Shown: positions 23,156-34,283, counted from the stretch's first letter. The stretch is 43,702 nucleotides of DNA from Oehlia diaphana (GCA_003833135.1 QZLH01000335.1:60505-104206); one strand, 5' to 3'. The notes: generated by a model not told the origin, from the letters alone. Numbers and translations are program-made.

Positions 23156-23553
23156 GAATTGGTTAGTGGTCGAATTGTAGAGCTAAAGACTGTGGCGGAT
23201 GATTTTCTTAACGGACAATTCATTATTTGCTTCATATAAGTTATTTAATTCTGCTTTGGATTGTTGTTTTAACTTTTTTTTTCGTGTTAGCTAGAGTCGA
23301 GAAGAATTCAACACTGCACAACTGCTCCGAAAGCAATTGCATCATGAAGTAGGTAAGAAAGCAATCAAGGCTTTATTGGACTCTAAAGAGTTTGACTTTA
23401 CGACATTTATGGAGTTTTTAATAATTATGAATAAGCTGACAAAGTGTTGGAGACCAATATATTTTCATATCATTCCGAAAAAAATAGACTTTCCATCTCA
23501 ATCCGTAGAATCTTATATTTCCGAGAAAAGGCTGACGTATTCATTAATTAAAG

Positions 23554-23788
23554 CAGTGTTGGCTGGCCGTTTGGCCGGGGTTGGCCGTTGGCCGTTTGGC
23601 GGTTTGGCCGTGGCCAAAATGGCTAAAAAAGTTTTGGCCGCGGCCAAATGCCAACAAGGTACTAATACCTACCTAGTTATTTCTTTGGCCGTTTAGCATT
23701 TGGCCAGGGTTGGCCGTTGGCCATTTGGCCGTTCGGCTGAGGCCAAAATGGCCAAAAAAATCTTGGCCGCGGCCAAATGCCAACACTG
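23554..23788. mobile_element. hAT-like MITE rich in TTGGCC motifs, 235 bp
   Basis: Flanked by an exact 8-bp duplication AATTAAAG (23546-23553 and 23789-23796). Termini are inverted, CAGTGTTGGC...GCCAACACTG, matching hAT-type ends. The interior consists of alternating TTGGCCGTTTGGCC-like motifs on both strands, including GGCCGCGGCC, and is strikingly GC-rich against its surroundings. The two halves are themselves similar (about 23554-23660 and 23690-23788). No coding capacity. Confidence 0.88.
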
Positions 23789-23924
23789 AATTAAAGAATA
23801 TGGTTTACATTTTTAAAAATATAGGAGTTACATAGAAATTTCAATAATATATGTATAAATAATAATGTAATGCGATAAAAAAATGAGCCCCAATTTGGGT
23901 AAAACTTTATTGATAATTTTTAGA

Positions 23925-24062
23925 GTAATAATGTCAGAGAAGCAAGTGAAATATATGATGCTATCAAAGAGGGAAGGAGTATGTGGATCATAGGCCATTT
24001 AATGCAAGTCTCTCAGCATCAAGTTATTTCTTTGCTCTCTCAGGTTTCTTATAAATTTCTAC
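23925..24062 (+). pseudogene. Short coding-like fragment of unknown family
   Basis: After an acceptor-like TTTTTAG the plus strand is open and reads NVREASEIYDAIKEGRSMWI and then IGHLMQVSQHQVISLLSQVS. The amphipathic, charged composition looks like a real exon or relic. It may be the last part of the ATPase gene or of another gene. Neither start nor end is convincing. Confidence 0.35.
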
Positions 24063-24270
24063 AACTAACTTGTTTCTATCTATATCGCTAAATACGAGAA
24101 TCTCACTCCCATAATCTTTCTCTACCTGATTTCTCACTGATATCTTCTATATATATCTTTTACCATCACATAAATAATAAGAGAATTACATGATATTTAA
24201 CATTACTGCGCATTTATTTATCAAGTTAGCGATTATTTCCAAGTGGGACTATAGGTCTCACTTTTTTATT

Positions 24271-27182
24271 TATCATACACCTCGAAAAATATTCTCAACA
24301 CAATGTATAGTCTTTTCAGCAGAATTCTCACATCAAATTTTGTGATCTATGCCGAAAATACCGCATGTTTTGTCTAGGGATGAAAGAATCCGGATCTCTT
24401 GGGCTTAAACTACTTTTAACCATAAAAACCCGTTATGAGATTCTCACAAATTGAGTCATCTGTCAAGATTTTGACGATCATTTTCTGATTGATCATCATC
24501 ACATGCATCTACTTGTTGACGCACGTAGCTCATATTTTTATTTATTAGAGCGAACCGTATTTCCACAGGGTATTTGGAAATTTCTAGCTAAAAAAGAAAT
24601 ACATTCCTAGATTTTTTAACATACTGTGATAAGTGTGATTTAATTTTATTTATTTTTTTTTTTTTAATAATTTAACCTGTGATTATGATATTTGTAGATA
24701 GTTATTGAAAAAAATAATATTAAATTTTTATAATTTCTTTAAATTAATATTAAATTTCGCTGCTGCAAAAATAATAACAATTCTGAGAAATGAAGATATT
24801 AAAAGTTAGCATAACATAATTAACTCAATTGTAGTTAAAAAATAATTATTATAAATTCGAATGTCATGTTTTTATTAGTTCAAAATAAACCACATTCCAT
24901 ATTTACATTTTATAATCCTAACTCCCCTTTAAACATGGTATTATAGTGATTAAATATGCTACATATATTACGTAAGATTAGTTAGATATAAACCAATCAA
25001 ATTATAAAAGTTAAGTCACATGATTTAATAATTAGTGTAACGTAAGATTTTTTTACGTGAATTGAAAAAATAACATGTAATAAATACATGTAATAAATAT
25101 ATAGAAGAAAATATTTTTGCTCATATATTAAGTCGTCTAGGACTCTCCATACTTTATGTATATATTTTTTCTTCAAGAAGTACTGCTTCACTAATTTTCT
25201 CTTAATGAATAAAAACCGGTATATTTATAGAATTTCAAGTTTATTACAATTTTAGTATTTTCTGTTGGACCTTCCGTAACTTCAGTAGTAGGTGGTTTAG
25301 TGACAATCGTAATTAGATTCATCTTTTTTGGAAAGTTTGTCAGTTGAGTTGTTTAAGAATTTGTTTGGTGAAACTTTAAAAAAGCCATAAAATCTTTTTT
25401 AAAATGTGGCTTTTAATATGTGGTTTTTTTTGGAAAAATTTAAACTTCCAAATTAACTATTCTATTACCCTTAATTTTACTGCGCATATACGAAATGACA
25501 TTTGTTCAAATTATTATTGTTTGTTGATTCGTTGAACAATAACTATTCATGTATCATGATTTCGAAACAGTGTAACCTGCGATATTATTTTAATTCGTTT
25601 CATTAAAAAGGGTAACTCTGTTAACAATCGAAAATCTAAGACGCATAATGCGTTGTATTTAATATTCTTGGTATTCCAAAAATAAATTAGGAACGGGAAG
25701 TCCGAAGTTTTATTGTTGTATTGTTGTATATCGCCGAACGGACCGACGAACATTTTTGTGTGACCTTTGCATTAGTCCTTCGTTACACTTCGGACTAACA
25801 AATAATTGTATTGTCATCTGATGTTACATAATTCCTTTTTGGAAACCTGTAAAAAGCATAATGCGGCCAGAATTATGTGATAATTTTTTACATTTCCTAA
25901 AATGGTAGCATCCCAAAAATTAAATTACGCAAAAAAATTATGGTATCAGGTATCACCTATTCTTTTTTTTAACAATTTGTTTACACTTCAGAATACAAGA
26001 ATATTAAATACAAGAGTATTATGCGTTTTAGATTTCGATTGTTAATAGTTAAGGTTTCAGGGGTTTCAGGCTCCTTTTAATAAAACAATATCGCAGGTTA
26101 CACTGTGAAAATCATGACAAATATCAGATATAATGGATAAAATTATTAATTTGCACAATATAAACGATTTTTCGTTTCGTATATGCGCAGTAAAATTAAA
26201 AGTATAAAATAGTTAATTTGGAAGTTTAAAATTTTCAAAAAAAATTCACATATTTAAAAAAAAATTTTAAAAAGACTTATTACTCAAATAATTTGTCAGC
26301 TTTTTTAAAGTTTCACAAACAAATTCTTAAACAACTCAACAGACAATACTTCCTAAAAAAGATGAATCCAATTACAGTTGTCATTAAACCACCTACTACT
26401 GAAGTTACGGAAAATCCAGAAAAAACTAGTAATTGTACTATCATGTAATAAACTTGATAGTTTAATTCTATAAATATACCGGTTTTTATTTATTAAGAGA
26501 AAATTAGTGATAATATATACATAGTAAAGTATGGAGTGTTTTAGAAAACTTATTATATTGTATGAGCAAAATATTTCTCCTTGGTCCATTCCAAATTAAT
26601 TTTTAGTTTAACGTCCTCCCCCCTCTCTATTTTTGAAAATTTTAAAATAATTTGTTCCCTGAAATTGGGTGTACCGAATATTTCCGATTTTACCGAAAAC
26701 TTCCGAAAATTTTAATATGTTTAGATATCACGTTTGTTTAAATTTCAAATTTTTCAGCCAGAAAGGAAGTTAAACTAGTAACTTACATATATTACGTTAA
26801 TTTACTCTACATATATTACTTTTTTTTATTCTTAATCTTTTTTTCTTTAAAAAATATTTTAACATGTAACATTTTCTATAATTTATTATAATAAATATCT
26901 AAAATTTCTTATCTCCATTTTGTAACTTTTTCTATTATTTAATTATTATAATAAATATTAAAATGTCTTAACTCTATTCTTTTGTAAGTTGTAAATCACA
27001 AATTTAGCCCTACATCAGTTATTTATGTAAAAACTCTGTAAAAATGAGCCTTTCACAGATCCATTCACGGAAAATGTAAATAATTTGATAAATTCCGTGA
27101 TATAAGGTTATTAATTCCGGAAATATGAGCCTTTTACAAAAAAAAGACGAATATAAAATGGATTGACTTTTTTTACAAGGTC
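24271..27182. repeat. Copy A of a 3-kb unit with long inverted arms
   Basis: Copies A and B both begin TCATACACCTCGAAAAATA and end with an AT-rich segment containing TAATTTGATAAATTCCGTGA. Within copy A a left arm (about 25200-25670) and a right arm (about 25990-26590) are inverted copies of each other, around a unique core (about 25672-26000). Marker sequences in the arms include ACCGGTATATTTATAGAATT, TGTAACCTGCGATATT and CGCATAATGCG. Copy A carries an extra block at about 24380-24565, starting TAGGGATGAAAG like a hAT end, that copy B lacks. No transposase is visible. The family is unknown to me. Confidence 0.8.
26313..26444 (-). CDS. Membrane micro-ORF, right arm of copy A (43 aa)
   Basis: ATG at 26444 opens MIVQLLVFSGFSVTSVVGG, then a hydrophobic helix (LMTTVIGFIFF) ending in RKYC and a short extra tail. 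Relative to the other copies it has lost exactly one codon in the VPSVGF region and changed the tail by indel. It is predicted to be a single-pass membrane peptide if expressed. The left arm of copy A (about 25250-25345) has lost the ATG and one base and is broken. Confidence 0.3.
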   Translation of the reverse strand: MIVQLLVFSGFSVTSVVGGLMTTVIGFIFFRKYCLLSCLRICL

Positions 27183-27982
27183 ATCATACACCTCGAAAAA
27201 TATTCTCAATACAAGTATAGTCTTTTTTGGCTGAATTCTCATATAATTTTTAGGTAGATCCATGTAATTCCAGTTCAGAAATATATCATATCGAATTTTG
27301 TGATCTACGCCGAAAATACCATGTGTTTTGCTACAGAGTATTTGGAAAATTCAATATTCGATGTTTTGGATTTTAAGTGGAAAAAAATTTCCTGATATAT
27401 GCAATATTTTTTAAAAAATTTCTAACTAAAAAAAGAAATACATTCCTAGATTTTTTAACATACTGCGATTAAAATTTTTTTGATTTTTTTTATTTATTAC
27501 ATTTTTTTAAATCTAAATAATAAATTTTTATAATTTATTTAAATATTAAATTTCGCTGCTGCACAAAAAATAACAATTCTGAGAATATGATAGCATAATT
27601 AACTCAATATAGTTAAAGAATAATTATTTTTATTAGATGAACAAGTTCAAAATAAATCACATTCCATATATTTTACAAACTCATTTATTATAATGATGCT
27701 ACATATATTACGTAATATTAGTTTAATGTAATCCCACCTCATGTAAGATATAAACCAAATTAAGTCACATGATTTAATATTAATATAACATAAGATTTTT
27801 ATGAAAAATTACGTAATAAATGACAATTTTTGAAAAGAAAATTGATCAAGAATAAAAAAAAAATAAATAAATTAACATGTAATAAATATATAAAAGAAAT
27901 ATTTTGCTCATGTAATATAATAAGTTTTCTCTTAATAAATAAAAACCGGTATATTTATAGAATTAACTTTCAAGTTTATTAC

Positions 27983-28090
27983 ATGATAGTGCAATTTTTA
28001 GTCCCCTCTGTTGGATTTTCCGTAACTTCAGTAGTAGGTGGTTTAGTGACAATCGTAATTGGATTCATCTTTTTTAGGAAGTTTGTCTGA
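27983..28090 (+). CDS. Membrane micro-ORF, left arm of copy B (35 aa)
   Basis: The ATG at 27983 encodes MIVQFLVPSVGFS followed by SVTSVVGGLVTIVIGFIFF and a positively charged end RKFV before TGA. This is one hydrophobic helix with a short basic tail. The same peptide is open in three other copies in this window. A TTTTTAG just before VPSVGF could also be a 3' splice site, so it might be a last exon and not a free-standing gene. The antisense strand is also open here, giving a Thr/Pro-rich reading. Confidence 0.35.
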   Translation: MIVQFLVPSVGFSVTSVVGGLVTIVIGFIFFRKFV

Positions 28091-28876
28091 GTTTAAAATT
28101 TGTTTGGTGAAACTTTAAAAAAGCCGACTAATTATTTTGAGTAATAAGTCTTTTTTAAATTTTTTTTTTTAAATATGTGGTTTTTTTTTTGAAAATTTGA
28201 ACTTCCAAATTAACTATTTTATACTTTTAATTTTACTGCGCATATATTACGAAACGAAAATGGTTCATATTGTGCAAATTAATATTGTTTTTTGAATGAT
28301 TATTCATTATATCTGATATTGCATGATTTTCAAACAGTGTAACCTTGTAACCTGCGATATTGTTTTATTAAAAAAGGAGCCTGAAACCTTAACTGTTAAC
28401 AATCGAAATCTAAAGCGCATAATGCGCTTGTATTTAATATTCTTGTATTCTGAAGTGAAAATTGTATTTTTCTTTTAAAAAAAAGAATAGAATTATCCGT
28501 TGTGATACCATAATTTTTTTTGCGTCATGGGATTCTAGGTCATAGTCCATTTTAGGAAATGCAAAAATTATCACATAATTCTGGCTGTCATCATTATGCT
28601 TTTTTACAGGTTTCCAAAAAGGAATATGTAACGTCAGATGACTATACAATTATTTGTTAGTCCGAAGTGTAACGAAGGACTATGCAAAGGTCACACAAAA
28701 ATGTCCGTCGGCATGATGATATACAACAACAAACATTTAACAGCACTTTGGACTTAATAACAAGTTCCCGTTCCTAGTTTATATTTCGGAATACCAAGAA
28801 TATTAAATACAAGCGCATTATGCGCTTTAGATTTTGGATTGTTAACAGTTAAGGTTTTAGGTTCCTTTTTAATAAA

Positions 28877-29363
28877 NNNNNNNNNNNNNNNNNNNNNNNN
28901 NNNNNNNNNNNNNNNNNNNNNNNNNNNNNNNNNNNNNNNNNNNNNNNNNNNNNNNNNNNNNNNNNNNNNNNNNNNNNNNNNNNNNNNNNNNNNNNNNNNN
29001 NNNNNNNNNNNNNNNNNNNNNNNNNNNNNNNNNNNNNNNNNNNNNNNNNNNNNNNNNNNNNNNNNNNNNNNNNNNNNNNNNNNNNNNNNNNNNNNNNNNN
29101 NNNNNNNNNNNNNNNNNNNNNNNNNNNNNNNNNNNNNNNNNNNNNNNNNNNNNNNNNNNNNNNNNNNNNNNNNNNNNNNNNNNNNNNNNNNNNNNNNNNN
29201 NNNNNNNNNNNNNNNNNNNNNNNNNNNNNNNNNNNNNNNNNNNNNNNNNNNNNNNNNNNNNNNNNNNNNNNNNNNNNNNNNNNNNNNNNNNNNNNNNNNN
29301 NNNNNNNNNNNNNNNNNNNNNNNNNNNNNNNNNNNNNNNNNNNNNNNNNNNNNNNNNNNNNNN
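28877..29363. other. Assembly gap of 487 N
   Basis: Unknown bases between the inverted arms of copy B. The gap begins in AATAAA and ends before AGGTTACACTGT, exactly where the arm reads continuously in copy A, so it probably reflects collapse or failure over a palindrome. Open frames crossing it are artefacts. Confidence 0.99.
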
Positions 29364-29601
29364 AGGTTACACTGTTTCGAAATCATGTTACAGAATAGTT
29401 ATTGTTCAACAAATCAAGAACAATAATAATTTGTACAATGTCATTTCGTATATGCGCAGTAAAATTAAAAGTATAAAATAGTTAATTTGGAAGTTTAAAA
29501 TTTTCAAAAAAAAATCACATTTAAAAAAAAATTTTAAAAAAGACTTATTACTCAAAATAATTAGTCGGCTTTGTTAAAGTTTCACCAAACAAATTTTAAA
29601 C

Positions 29602-29709
29602 TCAGACAAACTTCCTAAAAAAGATGAATCCAATTACGGTTGTCACTAAACCACCTACTACTGAAGTTACGGAAAATCCAACAGAGGGGACTAAAAATTG
29701 CACTATCAT
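29602..29709 (-). CDS. Membrane micro-ORF, right arm of copy B (35 aa)
   Basis: Identical to the 27983-28090 peptide apart from one Ile to Thr change in the hydrophobic helix (LVTTVIGF). It is encoded on the opposite strand, as expected from the inverted arms. Confidence 0.35.
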   Translation of the reverse strand: MIVQFLVPSVGFSVTSVVGGLVTTVIGFIFFRKFV

Positions 29710-30190
29710 GTAATAAACTTGAAAGTTTGGTTCTATAGTAAATATACCGGCTTTTATTTATTAAGAGAAAATTAGTGAAGCATGACTTCTTTATATATAC
29801 AGTACATAGTAAAGTATGGAGTGACTTATAAAACTTATTATATTATATGAGCGAAATATTTCTCCTGTACATTTAATTTACCCTACATATATTACTTTTT
29901 TTTTTATTCTTGATCTTTTTTTTAAAAAAATTATTTAACATGTAACATTTTCTATTATTTAATTATTATAATAAATATCAAAAATGTCTTATCTCTATTC
30001 TTTTGTAAGTTGTAAATCAAATTTAGCCGTATAAAAGATTTTATCAGTTATTTATGTAAAATCTCTGTAAAAATGATCCTTTCACGAAAAATATAAATAA
30101 TTTGATAAATTCCGTGATATAAGATTATTAATTCTGGAAATATGAGCAAAAGATGGAATATAAAAAACGGATAGATTTTTTTTTACAGGG

Positions 30191-30451
30191 TAAGCCTGTG
30201 GTGGATATTCTCTCCTTAAATTTCTCCATCAGACAGAAGCATTTGAGATGTCCAGATAGTACTGATATGTATATTAAATTAAAATGTTAAAACAATCAAC
30301 TGGTCGAAGTGGAATGATTTGCATGAAATTTATTGCCCATAAATAGCTGATACATTTGGAGATCTCAATTGCATCTTTATCAAATTTAATTTTTTTTTTT
30401 TTTTTTTTATAACAAAGGAAAAATTTTATTAAAAAAAATTTAAAAACTCAA
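30191..30451. other. Spacer between repeat copies
   Basis: A non-repeated stretch containing a weakly coding-like segment (about 30195-30360, plus) and a long T run at about 30393-30408. No family recognised. Confidence 0.4.
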
Positions 30452-30452
30452 N

Positions 30453-30905
30453 TTAAAAAAGACTTATTACTCAAAATAATTAGTCGGCTTTGTTAAAGTT
30501 TCACCAAACAAATTTTAAACTCAGACAAACTTCCTAAAAAAGATGAATCCAATTACGGTTGTCACTAAACCACCTACTACTGAAGTTACGGAAAATCCAA
30601 CAGAGGGGACTAAAAATTGCACTATCATGTAATAAACTTGAAAGTTTTAATTCTATAGTAAATATACCGGCTTTTATTTATTAAGAGAAAATTAGTGAAG
30701 CATGACTTCTTTATATATACATAGTAAAGTATGGAGTAACTTATAAAACTTATTATATTATATGAGCGAAATATTTCTCCTGTACATATGTTACATGTTA
30801 TTTACCCTACATATATTACTTTTTTTTTATTCTTGATCTTTTTTTTAAAAAATTTATTTAACGTATAACATTTTCTATTAATTAATTATTATAATAAATA
30901 TTTAT
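30453..30905. repeat. Partial copy D of the unit's right arm
   Basis: From 30456 this repeats 29537 onward almost base for base through the membrane micro-ORF, the ACCGGC marker and the AT-rich right segment, then stops at about 30905. It begins immediately after a single N at 30452, so its left border may be an assembly seam. Confidence 0.85.
30521..30628 (-). CDS. Membrane micro-ORF, copy D (35 aa)
   Basis: The same 35-codon frame and the same peptide as in the right arm of copy B, including the Thr in the helix. Confidence 0.3.
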   Translation of the reverse strand: MIVQFLVPSVGFSVTSVVGGLVTTVIGFIFFRKFV

Positions 30906-31242
30906 TTTGTTATTTCACCACTAAAAGATTTATCGTTATTGGTCGATTTAAATAAAAGTCTAAATGTAAGACAATTGAAAATATATTACATAATTAGTAA
31001 ATAATTATTAAAAAGGAAATCACTCACAAATCTTATATAAAAAAAATATATTTATGTACATTTCGTACATTAGCCTGTCGACTTCGCTAAACAAGATGCA
31101 TCCACAATAGATTGTCACATAGTATTTTTCTTTTTTTGTAAAAATTGTAGGATAGTGAAAAAAAATAATTGTAAAAAATTGATTTATCATCAAAACGGAA
31201 ATGTATTACATAAAGGTCATTTTTATGTCAATTACTTAATTC
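30906..31242. other. AT-rich spacer
   Basis: No gene or clear repeat identified. AT-rich with A and T runs. Confidence 0.5.
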
Positions 31243-31525
31243 GGGGGAGCAGGGTAGGATCACGTGACTTTCAAGATTTTTCTTTTTTTTAAATAAATCT
31301 CTTTATTATATATAAAACCTTCCAAATAACTATATACTAAGTGCATTTTGACCTGTTCTGCAAGTTTACTTAGAGTACACAATGAGGTTTAGAACACCGT
31401 TTTCGATTTATTCAACTTTTTCAATTTCGTTAAAATTGATCTACCCTTTTTTGGGTATGATCAGCAAAATTCATTTACTCTCAAAAACCATATCCACCGA
31501 TCTGCAGATTTTGGTTCCTATTTAG
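31243..31525. mobile_element. Left part of a non-autonomous MULE-family element
   Basis: It begins GGGGGAGCAGGGTAGGATCA followed by CGTGACTT, a diverged version of the neighbouring MULE terminus. Its interior (GCAAGTTTACTTAGAGTACA, then TTTTGGGTATGATCAGCAAA) matches the element at 37057-37468 (GCAAATTTACTTAGAATGAC, TTTTGGATATGATCAGTAAA). The right part is displaced by the MULE inserted at 31526, and I cannot find a convincing right terminus after 34291. Confidence 0.65.
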
Positions 31526-34283
31526 GGGGACGTCTAAAGCGGAGCAGAGTCACGTGACTTAACCAATTATTACAAGCCACAAGCCACGATGTCAAAGAAA
31601 TTTTTCTCATGAAAAAATTTTTTTTTAAAAAAAAACCATGAAATTTTTATGAAAAATAATGAAAAAGCAAATTTTTCTTTAGAAAAACCATTGAAATTTC
31701 AAAAAATACCTTGAAAAAAAATGAAAAAAACCAAATTTCAAAAAAAAATTTTAAAAATAAACAAATTTCACGAATATTTTATTATAATTATTTAAATTGT
31801 ATAATAATAGGATTTAAAGAGGCTTCTAATGTAGAAATAAAAGCCTCTGTTTTTTCAACATTACCCCCTATTCAACACTCCAGTAACTGTCACGGACTCT
31901 TTCAGTTAATTTGAACACAGTAAGTTTCTGGCCTTCAGCTTTTTTTTGTTGTTCCGTTTGTACAAACTTTATCACTAATTCATAATGTTCATATACTTCA
32001 AACCCGCTCTCCTCAAATATTTTCTGAAACATTTTCCATACATCAGTAGTTAATAATTTCACGTCCTCATACATATGTTTGTAAAAAATATGTTTGTACG
32101 GTAACAAGTATCGATTGCAGAACAAACAGTGACAATCAAGTAAAGTCAAACCCAGTGCACCTTTACCTTTCTCCAATTTATCCATTACGGCACAGGCCTC
32201 TTTAATAAGTAGATATTGAAATGGTAAGGGGAATTTGTAAATCTTCTCGATAATATCCTTTTCTACACCATAAGCTGATACTTTTTTGACACGAAAGTCG
32301 AAGGCAGCACTTTTGGAATCTGATTGTTTTTTATAATCAATGGCAACGATATTATAGACAACACCTAAGATGAATGAATAAACAAAAAGTGAGTGTCTGA
32401 GTGAGTTGATAAGAGTAAATCGGTAAAAGTTACATAGAAAATTTGTGTTAGTATGTAGTTACCTTTAGTATGAAAAAGAGAAAAAAATTGCAAATTTTAT
32501 AGATTTAAGCATCAAAATAAGAGGCGAAAGAGTGGAAAAAACAATGAAAAAGTAGAATTTTACTAATTAAACCATGTAAGGACGATGTTTTCCTTTTCAA
32601 TTCGCTGTAGTAAGATTTCAATGGATTTGTAGAGGTGATTTGCAAAAGCAAAGAGAAATGTTGGTACGCCCACAATGCCTATTGTTATGTATTTCTCGTG
32701 TAATTCCTTCTAATATAATTCTGAATAGTAGGAACAGGACAGTTGTTGATGACTTCTTGGATCAGTTTTTCGCAACTGATCTTTGTTCTTTTATGCATTG
32801 CCATGATCATGACATCACGGGGTTTTTTTCATGAATTTTTGACATCCATATCCACATAACATGTACAACACAAAGTAATACTTCGCACTCTTGCTCACCA
32901 GCGTTTACACCAGGAAAAACAATTTTAACACTTTTAAACTCAACACTACTTTAATCTGATAAGATGTAACAGGGAGTCCAGCGGCAATAGCTGTGAATTT
33001 TTTTTAAAGCTTCTGCAACAGTGTCACTATCCTCACTGCTCACAAAAAAGTGCGCACCTATATTCCAACATCCGTAAGTATTATGAATGTACAATGTAAA
33101 TAGACGCAATCATATCTATTTGTTTTATAGGTGGAATCAATTAGAGTCAACCATCCATAATTCTCAAGTTTCTCAAGTTGTTCAGGGTGTGCAAAAATAA
33201 TGCTCTTAGTAGATCGTTGGTGGATACAATAAGTTTTAACTTGATATCCTTGCTCTTTTAAATACGATACTGATTGTGAAATATCTAACTTTAAATCAGA
33301 ATTGCCAACGAGATAAACTTCCATAGGTTCACGAACTTTATACTTAATGTTCATTACTTCCTTGCGCTTCAATTCTTGTGCACTTGCACCAAGACCTAAT
33401 TCAATCATTGCATATTCTTTAACGGCAGCAGTAATTGCCAGAGGGAAATAATTTTTGACTACTTCTTTTTCCACTAAAGTTCAAATAGCTTGAGGACGTT
33501 TAAGCCTATTGACATCTAACAATGAGTGCGTATGGTTGGAAAAGTCTTTATAACATTCAACTTTAACTATTTTCAATGAGACTAACCATACAACTTTAAT
33601 TTTAGCATGACATAATCCAGACGGTCTTATCTTCGTTATTTGGCATTTTTCATTAGAAATATTTTCTTTTTATCGTGTACTAGAGTCTCGATACTTCGTA
33701 AAATGGCAGGTAAAAATCTTCCAAAAATTTCCGTTTACTTGTTTATATAAAATTCATTGTGTCCATATATTTGAAACTAATGGCCACCAATTTTCATCGA
33801 AATTCTCTATTTGAACTTCCAAAGAGCAATTTACATCAAAGAGGAGATTCCGTTTTTCTTCTGAAGTGATATTTGTTATTTGCGCAGAAATTAAAGTAGC
33901 GGAAGTATTAGTTAGAGAGACAGACATGACAACAAAAAAGATGGAAAACTGTTTTAACTTAACTATTAATTTATAAGTTTAATATTAGCAAAAAAGAAAA
34001 AGGACTAAATAAAAAAAACTTTTTACAAAAAAAAACAAAAAAAAATATTTACAATATTTTTTTTTGAAATACGTGAACTTAATACGAAAATAGTACGATG
34101 TTATTCATAAAATGAACAAAAGGGCGAGAAAAAAGATTACATGATTTATAAATCCTCAGGTTTGAAAGAAAAAAAGAGCCTGATAAAAAAATTTTTTTTA
34201 AAAAAAAATAAATAAATAAACAGCTGTGTGGCTATGCAAATACGTGGTGTATCATGTGACTCTGCTTCACTTTAGACGTCCCC
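31526..34283. mobile_element. Mutator-like element (MULE), 2.76 kb
   Basis: Inverted ends begin GGGGACGTCTAAAG on both strands and continue with GCAGAGTCACGTGACTT-type sequence. Direct copies of CTATTTAG (extendable to CCTATTTAGG because the ends share C/G runs) flank it at 31518-31525 and 34284-34291, an 8-10 bp duplication. The interior carries a decayed transposase on the minus strand (31868-33927). It sits inside a related smaller element, so it is the younger insertion. Confidence 0.85.
31868..33927 (-). pseudogene. MULE transposase with SWIM zinc finger, decayed
   Basis: A plausible start at 33927 opens MSVSLTNTSATLISAQ and reaches ENWWPLVSNIWTQ before a stop. Next come ISNEKCQITKIRPSGLCHAK and VEKEVVKNYFPLA. 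The catalytic region follows: EQLEKLENYGWLTLIDSTYK then TNRYDCVYLH, the first DDE aspartate block typical of MULE. After a frameshift near 33058 it reads GAHFFVSSEDSDTVAEALKK, CRWTPCYILSD (second aspartate) and a stop. CVVHVMWIWMSKI follows at about 32860. The C-terminal frame 32185-31868 carries CHCLFCNRYLLPYKHIF, a SWIM-type finger whose third ligand (usually CRH) is changed to YKH. Several stops and frameshifts show it is inactive. It would have catalysed cut-and-paste transposition. Confidence 0.85.

Larger units (their letters stand above)
21281..23553 (+). pseudogene. P-loop (AAA-type) ATPase pseudogene split by a transposon
   Basis: An N-terminal membrane-like segment (VVYGLISIISLFIPGG) is followed by FVPRSLVVERLKKIFQ and a perfect Walker A, GEHGTGKT (about 21511-21534). 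Then come VEIPSDPEDKD and FGKAFGKSLNF in a shifted frame. After an intron-like GTAAGT...GTGAAG (about 21752-21820) the sequence reads DRRPKWRRDLEAFKNAG, LPVIVYDNISGLI (the likely Walker B strand), REYIAVFVSSVPRRMES, a second intron (GTAAGT at 22050), then AWSHAKQPVIEIGDL and YLTEKRKINE. It resumes beyond the insertion with LVSGRIVELKTVADDFL and HHEVGKKAIKALLDSKEF. From memory the family is strongly expanded in Rhizophagus. Several frameshifts and the 907-bp insertion make this copy non-functional. Remains end at a stop inside the target site of the next element. Confidence 0.8.
27183..30190. repeat. Copy B of the 3-kb unit, core inverted relative to copy A
   Basis: It follows copy A directly and in the same outer orientation. 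The left arm is about 27830-28440 and the right arm resumes at 29364 after an N gap and ends near 29930. The core at about 28445-28795 is the reverse complement of the core of copy A: CCTAAAATGG in A (about 25905) is CCATTTTAGG in B (28549), and the TGTGTGACCTTTGCA motif is inverted likewise. The outer left segment (27183-27800) and outer right segment (about 29930-30190) match copy A directly. Confidence 0.8.

Noticed and set aside
24380..24565. Extra block in repeat copy A starting TAGGGATGAAAG, like the end of an Ac-type hAT
   Set aside because: The other end is not inverted to it and no 8-bp duplication is found against copy B, so an element call is not supported.
28754..29426. Open frames of about 200 codons on both strands
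   Set aside because: They consist mainly of the N gap and have no real sequence support.
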